Below are positions 9,596 to 20,991 of a stretch of 64,000 nucleotides of DNA, piece by piece. The notes under the pieces were generated by a model. It ran no database searches, was not told the origin of the DNA, and saw only the letters and a list, made by a program, of their open reading frames with translations. The translations under genes and the position numbers were made by a program. The DNA is from Liriodendron chinense (Eukaryota; Streptophyta; Magnoliopsida; Magnoliales; Magnoliaceae): the NCBI GenBank assembly GCA_003013855.2, contig PVNU02000927.1, positions 62,001-126,000 on the forward strand, given 5' to 3'. Within the stretch, counting starts at the first letter, position 1. Each line of letters opens with the position of its first letter.

Positions 9596-11373
9596 TGTTA
9601 ATGCAAAGATTTGTCAATTACCATGGTTAGTGTGTCGTTGAGTCCCTGGCAACTGAAGTCAGTTTCCCTTGCGGCTGAAGACAGAAGCTTCTCGAAGATC
9701 AAGTCAGCCTCTAGCCTTTTCTCCCCAAACCTTTGATCCTAAAAAATCTTCTATAGATGGCCCAAGTCCTTTCTAGGCACACCCTTAGCACCATCTATAG
9801 CTCACCTTCCATTTAGATCAGCAATGGATAGGTTTTTGGTTGCAGAAAGTTCCTTAAAATTGAAAATATTTCAGTCTGCACTCTCCGATACATACCCGAT
9901 CCATCGGAGAGTATCCCGATAGATGTCCGATCAATCGGACAAAGTGTCCGATCCATCGGAAAATAGTCCAGTTACATTGCAAACTCTCTGGACACTTTTC
10001 CGAGCCATCGAAGGTATGTCCGATCCATCGGACAGAGTGTTCCGATCAATCGGACAGTATGTCCGATCAATCGTACATTTGTCCAGTAAACTTTGAAAAA
10101 CTCTCTGGACTCTTTTACGATCAATCGGAGGTCTGTCCGATCCATCGGACAGGGCTCTCCGATCCATCGGAAATAGGTACGATCCATCGGAAGAATTTCC
10201 AGAAAAATTGCATCATCTCTCTGGAAGAAATTCCGATCAATCGGACCACCTATCCGATCAATCGGACAGGGTGTTCCGATCAATCGGAACCAAGTCCGAT
10301 CAATCGGAGAACCTGTTTTCAAGCAAAATTCAAATTTGACTAAATCTTATGTCCGATCAATCGGAACCTATCGAGCTGACCGTTTTCTGACCGTTGAAGG
10401 GCATAATCTATTTATAGAACTCGGTTGGATCTTGCAAAAGACACCTTGAGCACCATCTAGGGTTTGAGTGAGCCTTCTTCTTGAGATCTCCTTCTTCCAA
10501 ACCCTTAGATCTGTTGAGTTCATTCTTCAATCCATGTTGATCTGACCAACATTGATTAAGCATTCAAAGCTTGGATTGAAACATGAACTCAACTCCTCTT
10601 TAATGGCATCTTGACCTTCCTCTCATAGACATCTGCTTGTCATCAATGCCATTAATGGTGGTTTAGGTAGAAGCTTTCCTCATATAAAAGCCATATCCCA
10701 AAATAGCCTCAACCTATCCTCAATCCCTCACCTTGGAAACTACAATGGGTCATCCGGAGCAAGGTTGCTGATCGAGGGAGCTGAAGAAGACGTCTTCCGT
10801 ACAAGCTGAAGCATCTTCAACAAAGGCATCATCAAGGGACTCAATCAGCTAAGTATCTTTAGTCTTTCGAGTCCAAGAAACCTCCTCGAGTTGAGATTTG
10901 GGTTTCAGAGTTTGAAGACCCAAACTCGGTAGAGTCCTTGCGTAGGACAAGTCCTTGAGTAGGACAAGCCCTTGTGTAGGACTAAGTGGTCATGGATTAG
11001 TCCTATGGAAGGATGAATCCATGTGTTGAGTCGTAAGTCCTTTTGTAGGCTGTTAAGGTTTATGGTTAACCTCATTTAAAACCATAGTGATAGTGAAATC
11101 CGGCCACTCAAGGAGTGAGTGGATCAGCCGGGAGTGGAGTAGGTACATAACCGAACCACTATAAAAATCCCTTGTTGTGTGGTGATTGGATGAACTGATT
11201 TACTTCTTTTTGGGCTTCTATTATGGTTTGCATATCTGATGTTTGATGAAAGTGCTCTAAGAATATTTTGTGTTGAGAAATTTTAAAAAGTGTCCTATTC
11301 ACCCCCCTCTAGGACAAGATAACTTGTTTCTTGCTTCTACAACAGCGGTAATTAAACTTATACCGCATTTTCA
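9596..11373 (+). repeat. 3' LTR of the Sirevirus
   Basis: Same 1778 bp as 244-2021. The only difference I found is C at 10285 versus T at 933, inside a palindrome (the 3' copy keeps the symmetric form). Followed directly by the target duplication GAATG at 11374-11378. Confidence 0.95.
9895..10365 (+). promoter_or_regulatory. Palindrome array in the 3' LTR
   Basis: Copy of the 5' LTR array shifted by 9352 bp, with about 15 TCCGAT-NN-ATCGGA units. All but one position match the 5' copy. Confidence 0.8.
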
Positions 11374-12060
11374 GAATGAAACTTAACCTGAGCAAGTACG
11401 CCTTTGGGGTTAGCTCGGACAAGTTCTTGGGTTTTATAATCCACCAACAAGGGATTAAAGCCAACCCCCCATAAGATCAAAGCTCTTATGAAGATGAGCT
11501 CGCCTAACACCACAAAGGAGATGTAATGCCTAACAGGTTGGGTGGTGACACTAAACAGATTATCTCCAGAGCGAGCGACAAGTGCCCACCCTTCTTCAAG
11601 TAGTGAAGGGGCAACAAGAAACTTATGTGGACCTAGGAGTGCGAGCAAGCATTTTATGAGCTCAAGAGATACCTCGGGTCCCCACCACTGCTCTCCAAAC
11701 TTGTGTCCAAGGAAGAGCTAGTATTGTACTTGGTTGTCTTGCAAATAACAGTTAGCTTGGCCCTAATCAGGGAAGACGAGGGCATCCAGCGTCCTGTCTA
11801 CTATGTGAGTCATGCCATACTCGAGGTCAAGACGTGTTACTCGGAGATCGAGAAAATAGGGCTAGCCCTGATCACAATGTCACAATGACTGAGGCCATAC
11901 TTTCAAGCCCACACGATCATTGTCCCAACCAATCAGCCCCTCCAGCAAGTGTTATAAAAATTGGAGGCATTGGGTAGACTCGCCAAATGTGCGATCGAAC
12001 TTGGCGAGTTCAACATTCAGTACTGTCCTTGGACAACCATTAAAAGATAAGCTATTGCAG
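11374..12060 (+). pseudogene. Tat pol fragment: end of RT and gypsy-type RNase H
   Basis: Continues the frame broken at 243: MKLNLSKYAFGVSSDKFLG, then QQGIKANP and a stop. After a frame change come SLALIREDEGIQRPVYYVSH and CYSEIEKIGLAL at 11740-11880, typical of the gypsy RT-RNase H connection, and ELGEFNIQYCP near 12000. Several stops and frameshifts; non-functional. Confidence 0.8.
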
Positions 12061-12099
12061 ACTTTATCGCCGAATTCACCTACTTGACAAGTGCCCCTC

Positions 12100-12520
12100 C
12101 CGAGGATGAAGAGAAGGAAGAGGACCTAAGCTCATTGACGTGGACCCTTCACGTCGACAGGTCCACCAATGCACAAGGGAGAGAGGCAAGATTGATTCTA
12201 ACCTCGCCCGACCTTGTCCAAGTTGAGTACGCTCTAAGATTTAGTTTCTGAGTGTCTAATAATGAATCCGAGTACGAGGCCCACCTGGCAGGTCTTTGGC
12301 TGGCTAGGGCCATGGGAGCTTAGCAACTCAAGATCTACAAATACTCGTAATTAGTAGTCAATCAGGTGACCATCGAATACCAAGCTAAAGGAGAAAAAAT
12401 GGTGGCATATCTCAATAGGGTCTATGAGCTACTCGCGTAGTTTGAGAAACATGAGATCGTTGAAGTTCCTTGAGTCGAGAACATGAATGCAGACTCCTTA
12501 TACTAGCTTCAGCCATTAAC
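12100..12520 (+). pseudogene. Tat pol fragment: second, archaeal-type RNase H domain
   Basis: LSSLTWTLHVDRSTNAQG, then RLILTSPD, YALRFSF, NNESEYEAHLAGLWLA, LVVNQV and AYLNRVYELL follow the pattern of the extra RNase H carried by Tat-lineage gypsy elements. At least five in-frame stops. This domain is the main reason for assigning the element to Tat. Confidence 0.75.
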
Positions 12521-12679
12521 ACCGACCTCGCCAGGTCGTTCCCAATAGAGTTTCTGGTTGAGCCGTGCATAACTAAAATCACACTAGAGGAAGCCCTCCT
12601 AGTCGACGTGGCACCAAGCTAAATGGACCCGATCATCCGTTATCTATAGGGAGGCGAGCTACCCGAGGACAGGCTCGAG

Positions 12680-13920
12680 GGCTAAAAAATCAAATACAGG
12701 TCAGCCCGATATACTATGCTGGGAGATACCTTGTACAAGAGAGGGTTCTCACTACCTTACCTGAGGTGCCTTCAACAAGAGGAGGCCGACTATGTTATGA
12801 GAGAAACCCATGAAGGGATATGCGGGAACCACTTTGGAGGGGATTCACTAGCATATAAGGCAATCTGGCAAGGTTATTACTGGCTAACTATGCACGAAGA
12901 CTTTAAAAAAATTGTCAAGAAATGCAACAAGTGCTAGCGATTCGCCAAAGTGTCGCACCAGCGGCCCGCGCAACTGGCCCCAATGAGTAGCTCGTGGCCA
13001 TTCACTCAATGGGGGGTCAATGTCATCAGTCCCTTACCTATGGGCAAGGGACAGACTAGGTTCATAATCATCATCGTCGTCTACTTCACTAAGTGCGCGA
13101 AGGCGGAACCTTTGGCTTGGATCATTAAGCAAAAGACAAATGACTTCATCTGGAAGTCCATCATCTGTCGCTTTGGCATCCCTCATACCATCATCACGGA
13201 CAATGGTCGGTAGTTCGACAATGCAAAGTTCTGACGACTATATGAATGGCTCAGCATCAAGAATGCCTTTGCCTCTCCTCGGCACCCCTAAGAAATAGGC
13301 TAAGCTGAAGTAGTGAACAAGATTATCAAAATCCACATGAAGACCAAACTTAAGAAATGCAATGGGGAATGAGCAAACAAGCTACCACACGTCCTATGGG
13401 CATACCAGACCATGACACCATCTACCAATGGAGAGACGCCCTTCTCGTTGGCCTTCGAAGTAGAAGCGGTGATCTCGGTAGAGGTCTGGATGCCTTCTAC
13501 CAGACAATGTTATTCCGACTTGAGGAAAATGAGACACATATGCTGATTAGTCTCAACCTCCTTGAAGAGCTCTGGTTCTAACTAGAGGAAATGAGACACA
13601 TATACTTATTAGTCTTGACCTCCTTGAAGAGCTCTGGGAGACTGCCTAAGTAAAGGTCTCTGCTTACCAAGAGAGAGCGGCGAGGTACTACAACTCCAGG
13701 GTTAAGCACAGAAGCTTCTGAGTAAGAGACCTAGTGCTCCAAGAAGTCATGCTCAGCACGCAATAGCTTAACTCAAGATTCTTGGGACCGAGCTAGGAAG
13801 GGTTATATAGGGTCACCAACGTCTTCCGACCAGGGACATACTAACTATGAGATATACAAGGGAATGCTCTACCCCATTTATGGAACACAGAGCACCTCAA
13901 GTTCTATTACCAGCAAAAAC
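12680..13920 (+). pseudogene. Tat pol fragment: integrase and C-terminal region
   Basis: The zinc-binding part reads HEGICGNHFGG with KKCNKC after it (12716-12937). The catalytic core has WGVNVISPLPMGKGQ (first Asp replaced by Asn), then FGIPHTIITDNG with an intact Asp and AEVVNKIIK with the Glu. The C-terminal segment NVFRPGTY ... NTEHLKFYYQQ ends pol near 13917. Stops and a partial duplication (13522-13638) break it. Confidence 0.8.
13522..13638 (+). repeat. Tandem duplication inside the integrase fragment
   Basis: 13522-13575 and 13585-13638 are near-identical copies (GAGACACATAT ... CTTGAAGAGCTCTGG) separated by 9 bp. Probably a replication slip after the element died. Confidence 0.75.
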
Positions 13921-14185
13921 TGGTAGGATTCAATAAATGCTTCAAGCATAAATTAATTTGACATACGTGATCGACGTACAAATTTTGATAGTTTTCGATG
14001 ACCACCACAGGTGCCGATCACTTGTAGTCATTTTTTACAATGAATAAAAAGTGGGATTTTCTCAGATATTCTACTATCTTTAAATGAAGACCGCACATGC
14101 TAAAGAGCTAAGAAGGGAAAGGTCGAGCATCCATCCTTCACCGTAACTGACTTAGTGGTATATTGTCTTCATCAAATAGCGAAAG
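13921..14185. other. Tat non-coding segment between pol and CACTA insertion
   Basis: No ORF or motif recognised. The last three bases (AAG, 14183-14185) are the left target duplication of the CACTA element. Confidence 0.6.
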
Positions 14186-14480
14186 CTGTACGTGAAAAAG
14201 CGCCAAATTCGACGGTCCAAAACCGTCGAATTCTCGGAAATTCGACGGTCCGTGCCGTCGAAAAAAAACCGTCGTAGATCAGCCAGTCTTAGAAAAAAAA
14301 TTCGACGGTCTATAACCGTCGGTTAATATTCGACGGTCCGTGACAGTCGAAATATTTCGACGGTCCGTCGGTTAATATTCGACGGTCCGTGACAGTCGAA
14401 ATATTTCGACGGTCGGCATCTGTCGAATTCGTATTTGCAAAATCGGCGGTTGTGAACCGTCAAAAATAATTCGACGGTCA
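14186..14480. repeat. CACTA left terminal and subterminal repeats
   Basis: Terminal CTGTACGTGAAAAAGCGC, then about ten TTCGACGGT or ACCGTCGAA motifs, many paired as small hairpins. A block of about 50 bp containing GACAGTCGAAATATTTCGAC is repeated in tandem at 14330-14420. Such arrays bind the element's DNA-binding protein (TnpA type) in the En/Spm model. Confidence 0.85.
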
Positions 14481-14930
14481 CAATACAACCACAATCCTCT
14501 ACAATCACATTACATAACCAACACAATACAACCACAATCATATTACATAACCAACACAATACAACCACAACTACAAACCTCCACACTCACAATCCTCCAC
14601 AAGTACAAACAATCCACAACCACATTCTCCACAAGTACAAACAATCCACAACCACATTCTCCACAAGTACCAAAGAGTTCAATCAACTTGCAATATACCA
14701 TCAACCAATTGAATTTATGTCTGCATGAAAAAAAAATAACCTGATTTAATGAGGGTTGTGCCCCAATACATCCTGTAAATCTGTAATTCATAAATAATTT
14801 AGAAAACTACAACATTTACTAACACAATATACAAGTACAATCCTTCATAACCAACACAATACAACTACAATCCTGTAGAATTACATTACTTAACCAACAC
14901 AATACAACCACAATCCTCCAGAATTACATT
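14481..14930. repeat. AC-rich tandem repeats in the CACTA element
   Basis: Degenerate repeats of CAACACAATACAACCACAATC-like words, plus a 32-bp unit (CCACAAGTACAAACAATCC core) repeated at 14596-14627 and 14628-14659 with a partial third copy. No coding potential. 14931-15420 holds nothing I recognise. Confidence 0.7.
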
Positions 14931-16171
14931 ACAGCATGTGTGATTCTTGGAGTTCCATCAAGTGCACACCAAAGCATCTCTACTGTAGACGTGCCACTTG
15001 TATATGGTGATTGGGACTGTTGATTTGGCGGTTCACCATGCCAATGGGCCATAGCCCAAAAAAGCAACTCAATGACACAATGGTAGGCTGGTAGCCATCT
15101 ATTCCATGGCCTGTAAACAAACATCGAACCCAAATATACGAGCCAAAGCGATGGTCCACATTTGACAGAAAAAATTCACACCAATCTGACAGTCAAGAGT
15201 TGTTGGATCATTATGAGTCTTGGGTTGTGGCCCATTGACATGCCAGGCTCCCAGATTAATAGTTCTGATCACCATAAATGTATGCAACATGCACGGTGGG
15301 ATTGGCACCTCATCAACATTGACCTATGAAGAGCACTACATCGTAATGGCATTTAGTAATTTGCAAGACTAGAAAATGGAAAGGATGTAGAGATTTGACT
15401 GAGATCAAATAGCCATGTACCTCATCTGCAAAAAGAGCTAAGCCTTCCTTAATGCAAAATTCCACAATTTCACGCTGGTTTTCCTCTGCAAGAACCTGAA
15501 GGCATTGAATTGCACAAGGCACTTGCAAATCAGAGAAAAGGCTAACTTGTCAGATTCCTAAAACTGAAATACCAGACACCTAAAGCATTGCCTGTTCTTT
15601 CACAAACCCATTTGATTGAGCCTACATGCATAAGGACACGATATGATCGGCACAGTAACTTTCGCAACAAAATATCCGTGATATGCATACAGTTATACAG
15701 TAATACTAAAAGGTATAGTATTGTATCAATACCAGGGTTTTAAATATTGTCCGGAACGACTTGGTATCATCCGAGTTGTATAGGTTTCGGTCCACAACAA
15801 AACAAGCCACCGGTCAGCACAGGACTGACAAGACAGAAACCAACCAATACAGGTGAGTCTTAACGGGTTTCGGTCCCCAGGTGAGTTGCACTCAGATTTC
15901 ATGATTTAAATCCTTGAGTTTACATGGGTGCATAAAAGCGGAATGATCACCTACAACCTATTGCATGTGAACTTCATGTGTAACCCAGCTCACATCCCTA
16001 AATGGGGGGGACAACGACGTTAAAAAATTATTTCTAAATGGTGGGTTTCCCTTCACTATGAGCATTGAATGCACGAACAACCATACAGAAAATCTGGACA
16101 TTACTGTCCTATCCTGGCAATCACAGGTAGTCTCAGTCATCCTCAAAATGGTATACTCTCACAGAAAATGC

Positions 16172-16548
16172 TTAAAGGCCTATTTGGGAACAAGAAAATG
16201 AAATGTGAATTTGGTAAATCCATGAACTAGTCAAATTCATGGATTTGCATTGGATTTGGATTTGGCAAATTCCAAAGTCCACTATTTGGTAATCAAACTA
16301 TAAATTCATTGGTTTGAAGAGCATTTATTTTAAAGGAATTATTTTTCTTGCTTTTATAAGAGTCTCTCATTTGGAGGATTTGCCAAGCCTTTAATTCTTT
16401 TGGGGATTTGGATTTGCCCCAAATTCATGGATTTATGGAGGTGTGGATTTGAGAAATCCAGGATTTGGCTAAATCCCCAACAAAAAATAAACATGGGAGA
16501 TTTGAAATCTTTGGATTTCACAAATCCCTCACCCCAAACAGCACCTTA
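16172..16548. mobile_element. Tourist/Harbinger-like MITE in an alanine aminotransferase intron
   Basis: Terminal inverted repeats AAGGCCTATTTGGG (left) and GGTGCTGTTTGGGG (right, reverse complement) enclose 16175-16545. A TTA duplication lies at 16172-16174 and 16546-16548. The interior is rich in GGATTTG words in both orientations. No coding. Confidence 0.7.
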
Positions 16549-17071
16549 AAGAAGATACAGAAAAAGAAGGAGAAGAAGAAGAAGTTTCAGATTTTCTTTC
16601 CTTTCAATTCCTTGGAAAGATGAGATATGGAGAAGCAGATCAGCTCTCACCTGCCCAGTCGAGTTGCCAGGATTTATTACTACGATTGCCCTGACCACTA
16701 TGCCCTTGGATCGAGCTTCTTCCAGTTGTTTCTTAACCTTAGAAACCTCTAATCCCCAGCCTGTTGCTTCATCAAGATAGTATGGAACCTGAAAATACAA
16801 ACCATAGTTCTCAGAGTTTGCTGCTATTTATCAATTCAAAAAACTCGGTGTTCAACTTGGAATTCAGTGTTTCAACTTCTAAGTTCAACGTAGCAGCATC
16901 AGTGTAGATCTCACAGATATCATAAAAGATCAGGATAGTAGATCAATGGCTAGTAGTTTGTACTCAGCACAACAAGCACAACCAAACCAAATCAACTCAG
17001 ATGATTTCCAAGTCGATACATCAAAGTATACAGTCCTGATAGGCCAAGCCCCTAGAAGTGGGCCCCATGGT

Positions 17072-17284
17072 TAGGGCTGTCAATGGCACGGATCTTGATC
17101 CGTATCCGATCCGTATCCGATCCGATTTAATCAGATTCGGATCAATAATCGGGTAATCGGGTCGGATACGGATATCCAAAGATGATCCGTTTAATATTCG
17201 GGTCGGATTCGGATCAACCTTGATCCGGCCCGTTAACGACCCGACCCGATAAATAAATAAATAAATAAATAAAATAAAAACAGA

Positions 17285-17328
<44 letters not shown>

Positions 17329-17521
17329 TATCCGGTCGGATATCGGGTTGGATCACAATCGGATCGGAAACGAATTCCGAAAAACTTAAACGGGTCGGGT
17401 TCGGATCACGTACTTGTGATCCGGGTTGGATTCGGGTTGGATTCGGGTCGGATATATCCTTAATCAGGTCGGATACGGATCATCACTGATTCGGCCCGTA
17501 TCCGACCCGTTGACAGCCCTA
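17072..17521. mobile_element. hAT-like MITE made of degenerate GGATCGG repeats
   Basis: Termini TAGGGCTGTCAATGG and its inverse TTGACAGCCCTA. A perfect 8-bp target duplication CCCATGGT lies at 17064-17071 and 17522-17529, which supports the hAT superfamily. The interior is built from CGGATC/GGTCGGAT words plus a (TC)n microsatellite near 17288-17325. No coding. Confidence 0.88.
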
Positions 17522-18356
17522 CCCATGGTTCAATGATCCAAACCATCACTATAATGGACCTCATCATGGAGGGATGATGACCCCAAAATCTTCCAGATTC
17601 AAAGATCATAAACACCCAACTTTGGGTTTTACTGGAACATTGATGTATTTCTAAACTATTGTTTCCAGGGCACTGGTCAAAGGGTTAGGATCTTCCAAGG
17701 AGATTTTCAGAGTTTCAGTGCATCCCCATCCATGCTGTGGTCCAATCAAGTCAACATACCGGATCACTCAACCATGGGCACAACTGGGTGTATTAGGACC
17801 CACCTCACACGTCCTGATGCATTAGGAGTAAGGACCCTATATTTCATCTCTCATTGTAACAGTCAAAACTATAATGCAAGCTCATGTAGCAAAACATACA
17901 AGAGTACCACCATGAAGGGCAATTGAGGCAGCGTATAGAGGGTACTGAGGAATGGGACAAAGAATGCCATCATTCTCAGACCTAAGTAGCAGCTGCATCA
18001 TCATATGCACCTGAGGAGAAAACATAATATTAGCAGAGGGTTTGGGTTTCCATTATGTCATCAAAAGCTGAAGTCCAGATAGATACTGCAGGGCTCGCTC
18101 CATCAGTTAAGAAAATGTCATCCGCTTTAGCAGGAAATCCATCACGATCGGCAATACCGGCTGCAATTGTATCACGTAAACCCTTGATTCCCTGATACAG
18201 AAGGAACAAGAATTACTCCCCATTTCCCATGGGAAATCATTCATGTAATCATCTGGCCTGGAAAGGTCTCTAGCCCAATTTTTGAACTGCTTCAGTTGAG
18301 GCTATCAGGCAAGACCTAATAAACAATCAACACAATACCAACAAAACAATTAATGG

Positions 18357-19996
18357 TACCCTGAAAGCCACCTTCAGATGAATTTTCTGGCAAGCATTGA
18401 GCAGACGAATCACTCATACCTGCACTCCATCTTCTCAAGACAGCTTTATTGGTGCTAACAGAGGTCTCTACCGACAACCTCCATTTCTGAGTATTTGATT
18501 TTTTTTATCTCTCTGTTTGCTTTCAAAGAGATCGATTGCATCTTGGAACTCATTCGCCGCAATGTGCTCTCTGCTTTCTTTGTTGGTTGGTCAGATTCTT
18601 CATCTTCACTGCTGTTTCCAGCGGCATCTCTATTGGATGATATCCAGATCTAAGTCTCTTAATAGTTAGTGCAGTGGATCTGCGCGATCCAGATCTCCCT
18701 ATTTGGACCCGTCGCATTGGAGATGCTGATCTTCTAGGCGATGTGGATATGATAAGAGGCCGATTTCTTTCAACTAATGATCGATCTTAGTCACTTGAGC
18801 TTGAAGATTCACCACTTTCTGTTGAGCTTTGTCACTTGGCTTGTGCAATTTTTGCAAGAGAAACACCATTGTTGCTGTGTTTGGCTGTATCTACTGGCAA
18901 ACCATCTTGAGCTATCCCCACTACCAATTTTCCATTGTTGTTCTTTGAATCATATGAGAAGGTCAGCTGCTCATTTACTGAATCAGTAGTTTGGTTCTTC
19001 TGGCTTAGTGATAAATACATGTACAAAGAATTCCTGAAAAGGACAAGCATTCATCATCAACTTATCTACCGAAAAAGTAAACAGAGAAAGACAAGACAAG
19101 ACAAGTTTTAGTCATTTATTTCAGTTCTAAGGAAATGAAAGTGGAACGGAATCTGTCAAGGCTTGAGTTAATCCAGGATTTCCTTTTTCATATTTGCATA
19201 AATTGAATCATGTTCCCTTGTCATGTAAAAAGGTGAATGAGTGACAGAAAAAGGAGGAAAGAAAACTAAAATATGTGACAAAAAAGGAGGAAAGAAAACT
19301 AAAATATTATAGCTTTAGAGAGAACGGAAACCCATAGATTTAGAAGCATGTTTCATTTTGATGGTTCCATAGTTGACTAGCAAACCCTGCTCACGCCATA
19401 AATAGGAATGAATATGTAACCATTGTTGTGGTTAAATAAGTAGAGGAAGACAGTCTACCCTCTAATTGATAGCAGCAGATATTCAGTTCTATAGGGAACT
19501 TGACAGAAAAAACAATAATATTCGCATCAGAATAAGTTACCTTAAATCCACAGCTCCAAAATGCTCAACAAATGTTGCTAGGTCAACAATTTGTTTAACA
19601 GAGCATGTGGAACCTGCAACCCGGTTCACAGCAGAGGCTAGTTCATCCCTTAAGGCTGTTAACCTCAAGTCCATTGCTCACAATATTTCATTCCTGTCAG
19701 CATTAATCTCAGCTAAGAATAGAGGACACCAACGATATTCTACTACTACAACAACAACAACCAAAGGAAAATACTTACTTGGTAGCATCGGATGATGCCA
19801 CCTTGTCTTCAGGCTATAGATGATAATACCAAACAAAACAAGCTAGTTGTGAATGTGAGGTAGTTGCCAAAGATAAATTATTGTTCATCGACTTTTAAGG
19901 CAAACTAATTATGGTTAAGGGACAAATCCAAACACAACTGGCAGGGGTAAGCAATTACTTTCACTGCTGGTTCCGTGTCTCTTGAGTAGCTGCTAT
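18357..19996 (-). pseudogene. Captured COP1-interacting-protein-like gene fragment
   Basis: Minus-strand exons with GT-AG borders: 19996-19959 (tentative), 19813-19779 (PEDKVASSDATK), 19693-19541 (AMDLRLTALRDELASAV ... HFGAVDLR) and 19033-18357. The last contains NSLYMYLSLSQ, TESGESSSSSD, SPRRSASPMRRVQIGRSGSRR, AESTLRRMS, FQDAIDLFESKQ and NKAVLRRWSAGM. The SASPMRRVQIGRSGSRR and FQDAI-LFESKQ blocks are what I recall from plant COP1-interacting-protein-like (CIP7-related) proteins of unknown biochemical role. The 19693-19541 exon has a stop before AMDLRL. The large exon has at least two stops and a frameshift before FQDAI. Both ends of the gene are missing. It lies between alanine aminotransferase pieces. 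Confidence 0.8.
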
Positions 19997-20164
19997 CTGT
20001 TAAAAGGGAAGAGATAAAATCTTAAGTTTCCACTGAGAAGGAATACCCAACAATACCATGGTATACAGGAAAAAAGGTAATAAACAAGACAGAACAAATA
20101 ACATGCACTCAAGAGTATCAAACCTTACCTCCCTATCAGGAAGCTACCAACAAATAACATGCAC

Positions 20165-20279
20165 GGTGTTGACTGCCAGAGAACACAGCACAGCCAAGTC
20201 CATAGTTCGAGTCATTAGCGAGATTGATAGCCTCTTCATCAGCACTAAATTTCATAATTGGGGTGATTGGCCCAAAAGC
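20165..20279 (-). pseudogene. Captured aldehyde dehydrogenase exon (ALDH22-like)
   Basis: A single minus-strand exon after a CTGCAG acceptor reads AFGPITPIMKFSADEEA, then INLANDSNYGLGCAVFSGSQ. This is the conserved late part of the aldehyde dehydrogenase fold (E-FGP and N-YGL-motifs); the PIMKF and GCAVFSGSQ wording fits plant ALDH22A1 best from memory. The 3' border is uncertain: GTGC after CAACACC is a possible donor. No other ALDH exon was found nearby. Confidence 0.75.
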
Positions 20280-20991
20280 CTGCAGGCCAGACAATATAAG
20301 ATTTTACCGAATGACCTAGATCAACCGACGGTTAATTCTCAAATCACTGCAGTCCAAAAATGAATCAATTCAAATTTGATTTCTAATTCAAGATTTGAGC
20401 AAATTAAAGTACATTCCTCAATGTTTAGAAACTGCTCTTGATTAGAAAAAGAAAACATCTTAATTAGGTGGGCCATCTTGAATCATTTGATTAATTTTGG
20501 AAGTGCATGAATTAATGGAATTATATGAATTGGAGTATTGCACCAGTCCATCAATGATCAAACTAATGAACAAAAATAAAAATTATTAAACTTCTTAAAA
20601 TATAATGATCAAACATTAATATTCATCAACATTAAGAGAGAAGTAATTAGTTTCTTGCACATTAAAATATAACAAAAAATCTCCCACGCTAGAAGACTAT
20701 AGCCATCTTGGCAGTCTCTCATTTGAATGTGAACCAATATTATATTTCTCTCCTTAAACATCTGCTTATAGTACACAAATCAAGAGTTTACTTGCTTGGG
20801 AGGACATAGATTCCAACACATCTCTACTAATAAATTACACTACTGCAGAGGAGTTAAAGAGTTACATGTGTTGTAAAGGAAAATATCATTAAAATATTTT
20901 GGGTACTTATTGGTATGGATGGATCATTAAAATTCAGTTTGATTGAATACACAAATGCACCATCAAAATTCCAGTATAGTTGCCCGTGTAC

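Larger units (their letters stand above)
244..11373 (+). mobile_element. Full-length Ty1/copia Sirevirus (SIRE/Maximus lineage), apparently intact
   Basis: An 11,130-bp element flanked by the 5-bp target duplication GAATG (239-243 and 11374-11378). It has two 1778-bp LTRs starting TG and ending CA, an initiator-Met tRNA primer-binding site, an uninterrupted gag-pol ORF (2096-7069), a second long ORF downstream of pol, and three polypurine tracts before the 3' LTR. The palindrome-rich LTRs, multiple polypurine tracts, large gag and extra downstream ORF are hallmarks of Sireviruses. By-eye comparison found one LTR difference (T933 versus C10285). All recognisable catalytic motifs are present, so the element looks recently active and possibly autonomous. 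Confidence 0.95.
15421..18191 (-). pseudogene. Captured alanine aminotransferase gene fragment, four exons
   Basis: Four minus-strand exons with GT-AG borders match plant alanine aminotransferase, a pyridoxal-phosphate enzyme interconverting alanine/2-oxoglutarate and pyruvate/glutamate. In gene order: 18191-18087 (GIKGLRDTIAAGIADRDGF), 18010-17900 (VHMMMQLLLRSENDGILCP then PQYPLYAASIALHGG), 16788-16651 (VPYYLDEATGWGLEVSK through VVINPGNSTGQ) and 15495-15421 (LAEENQREIVEFC through LFADE). These exons are open and in register. The catalytic-lysine exon and the C terminus are absent, as are the first exons apart from the separate piece at 20992-21053. The introns contain a Harbinger-type and a hAT-type MITE. 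It cannot make an active enzyme. Confidence 0.9.
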
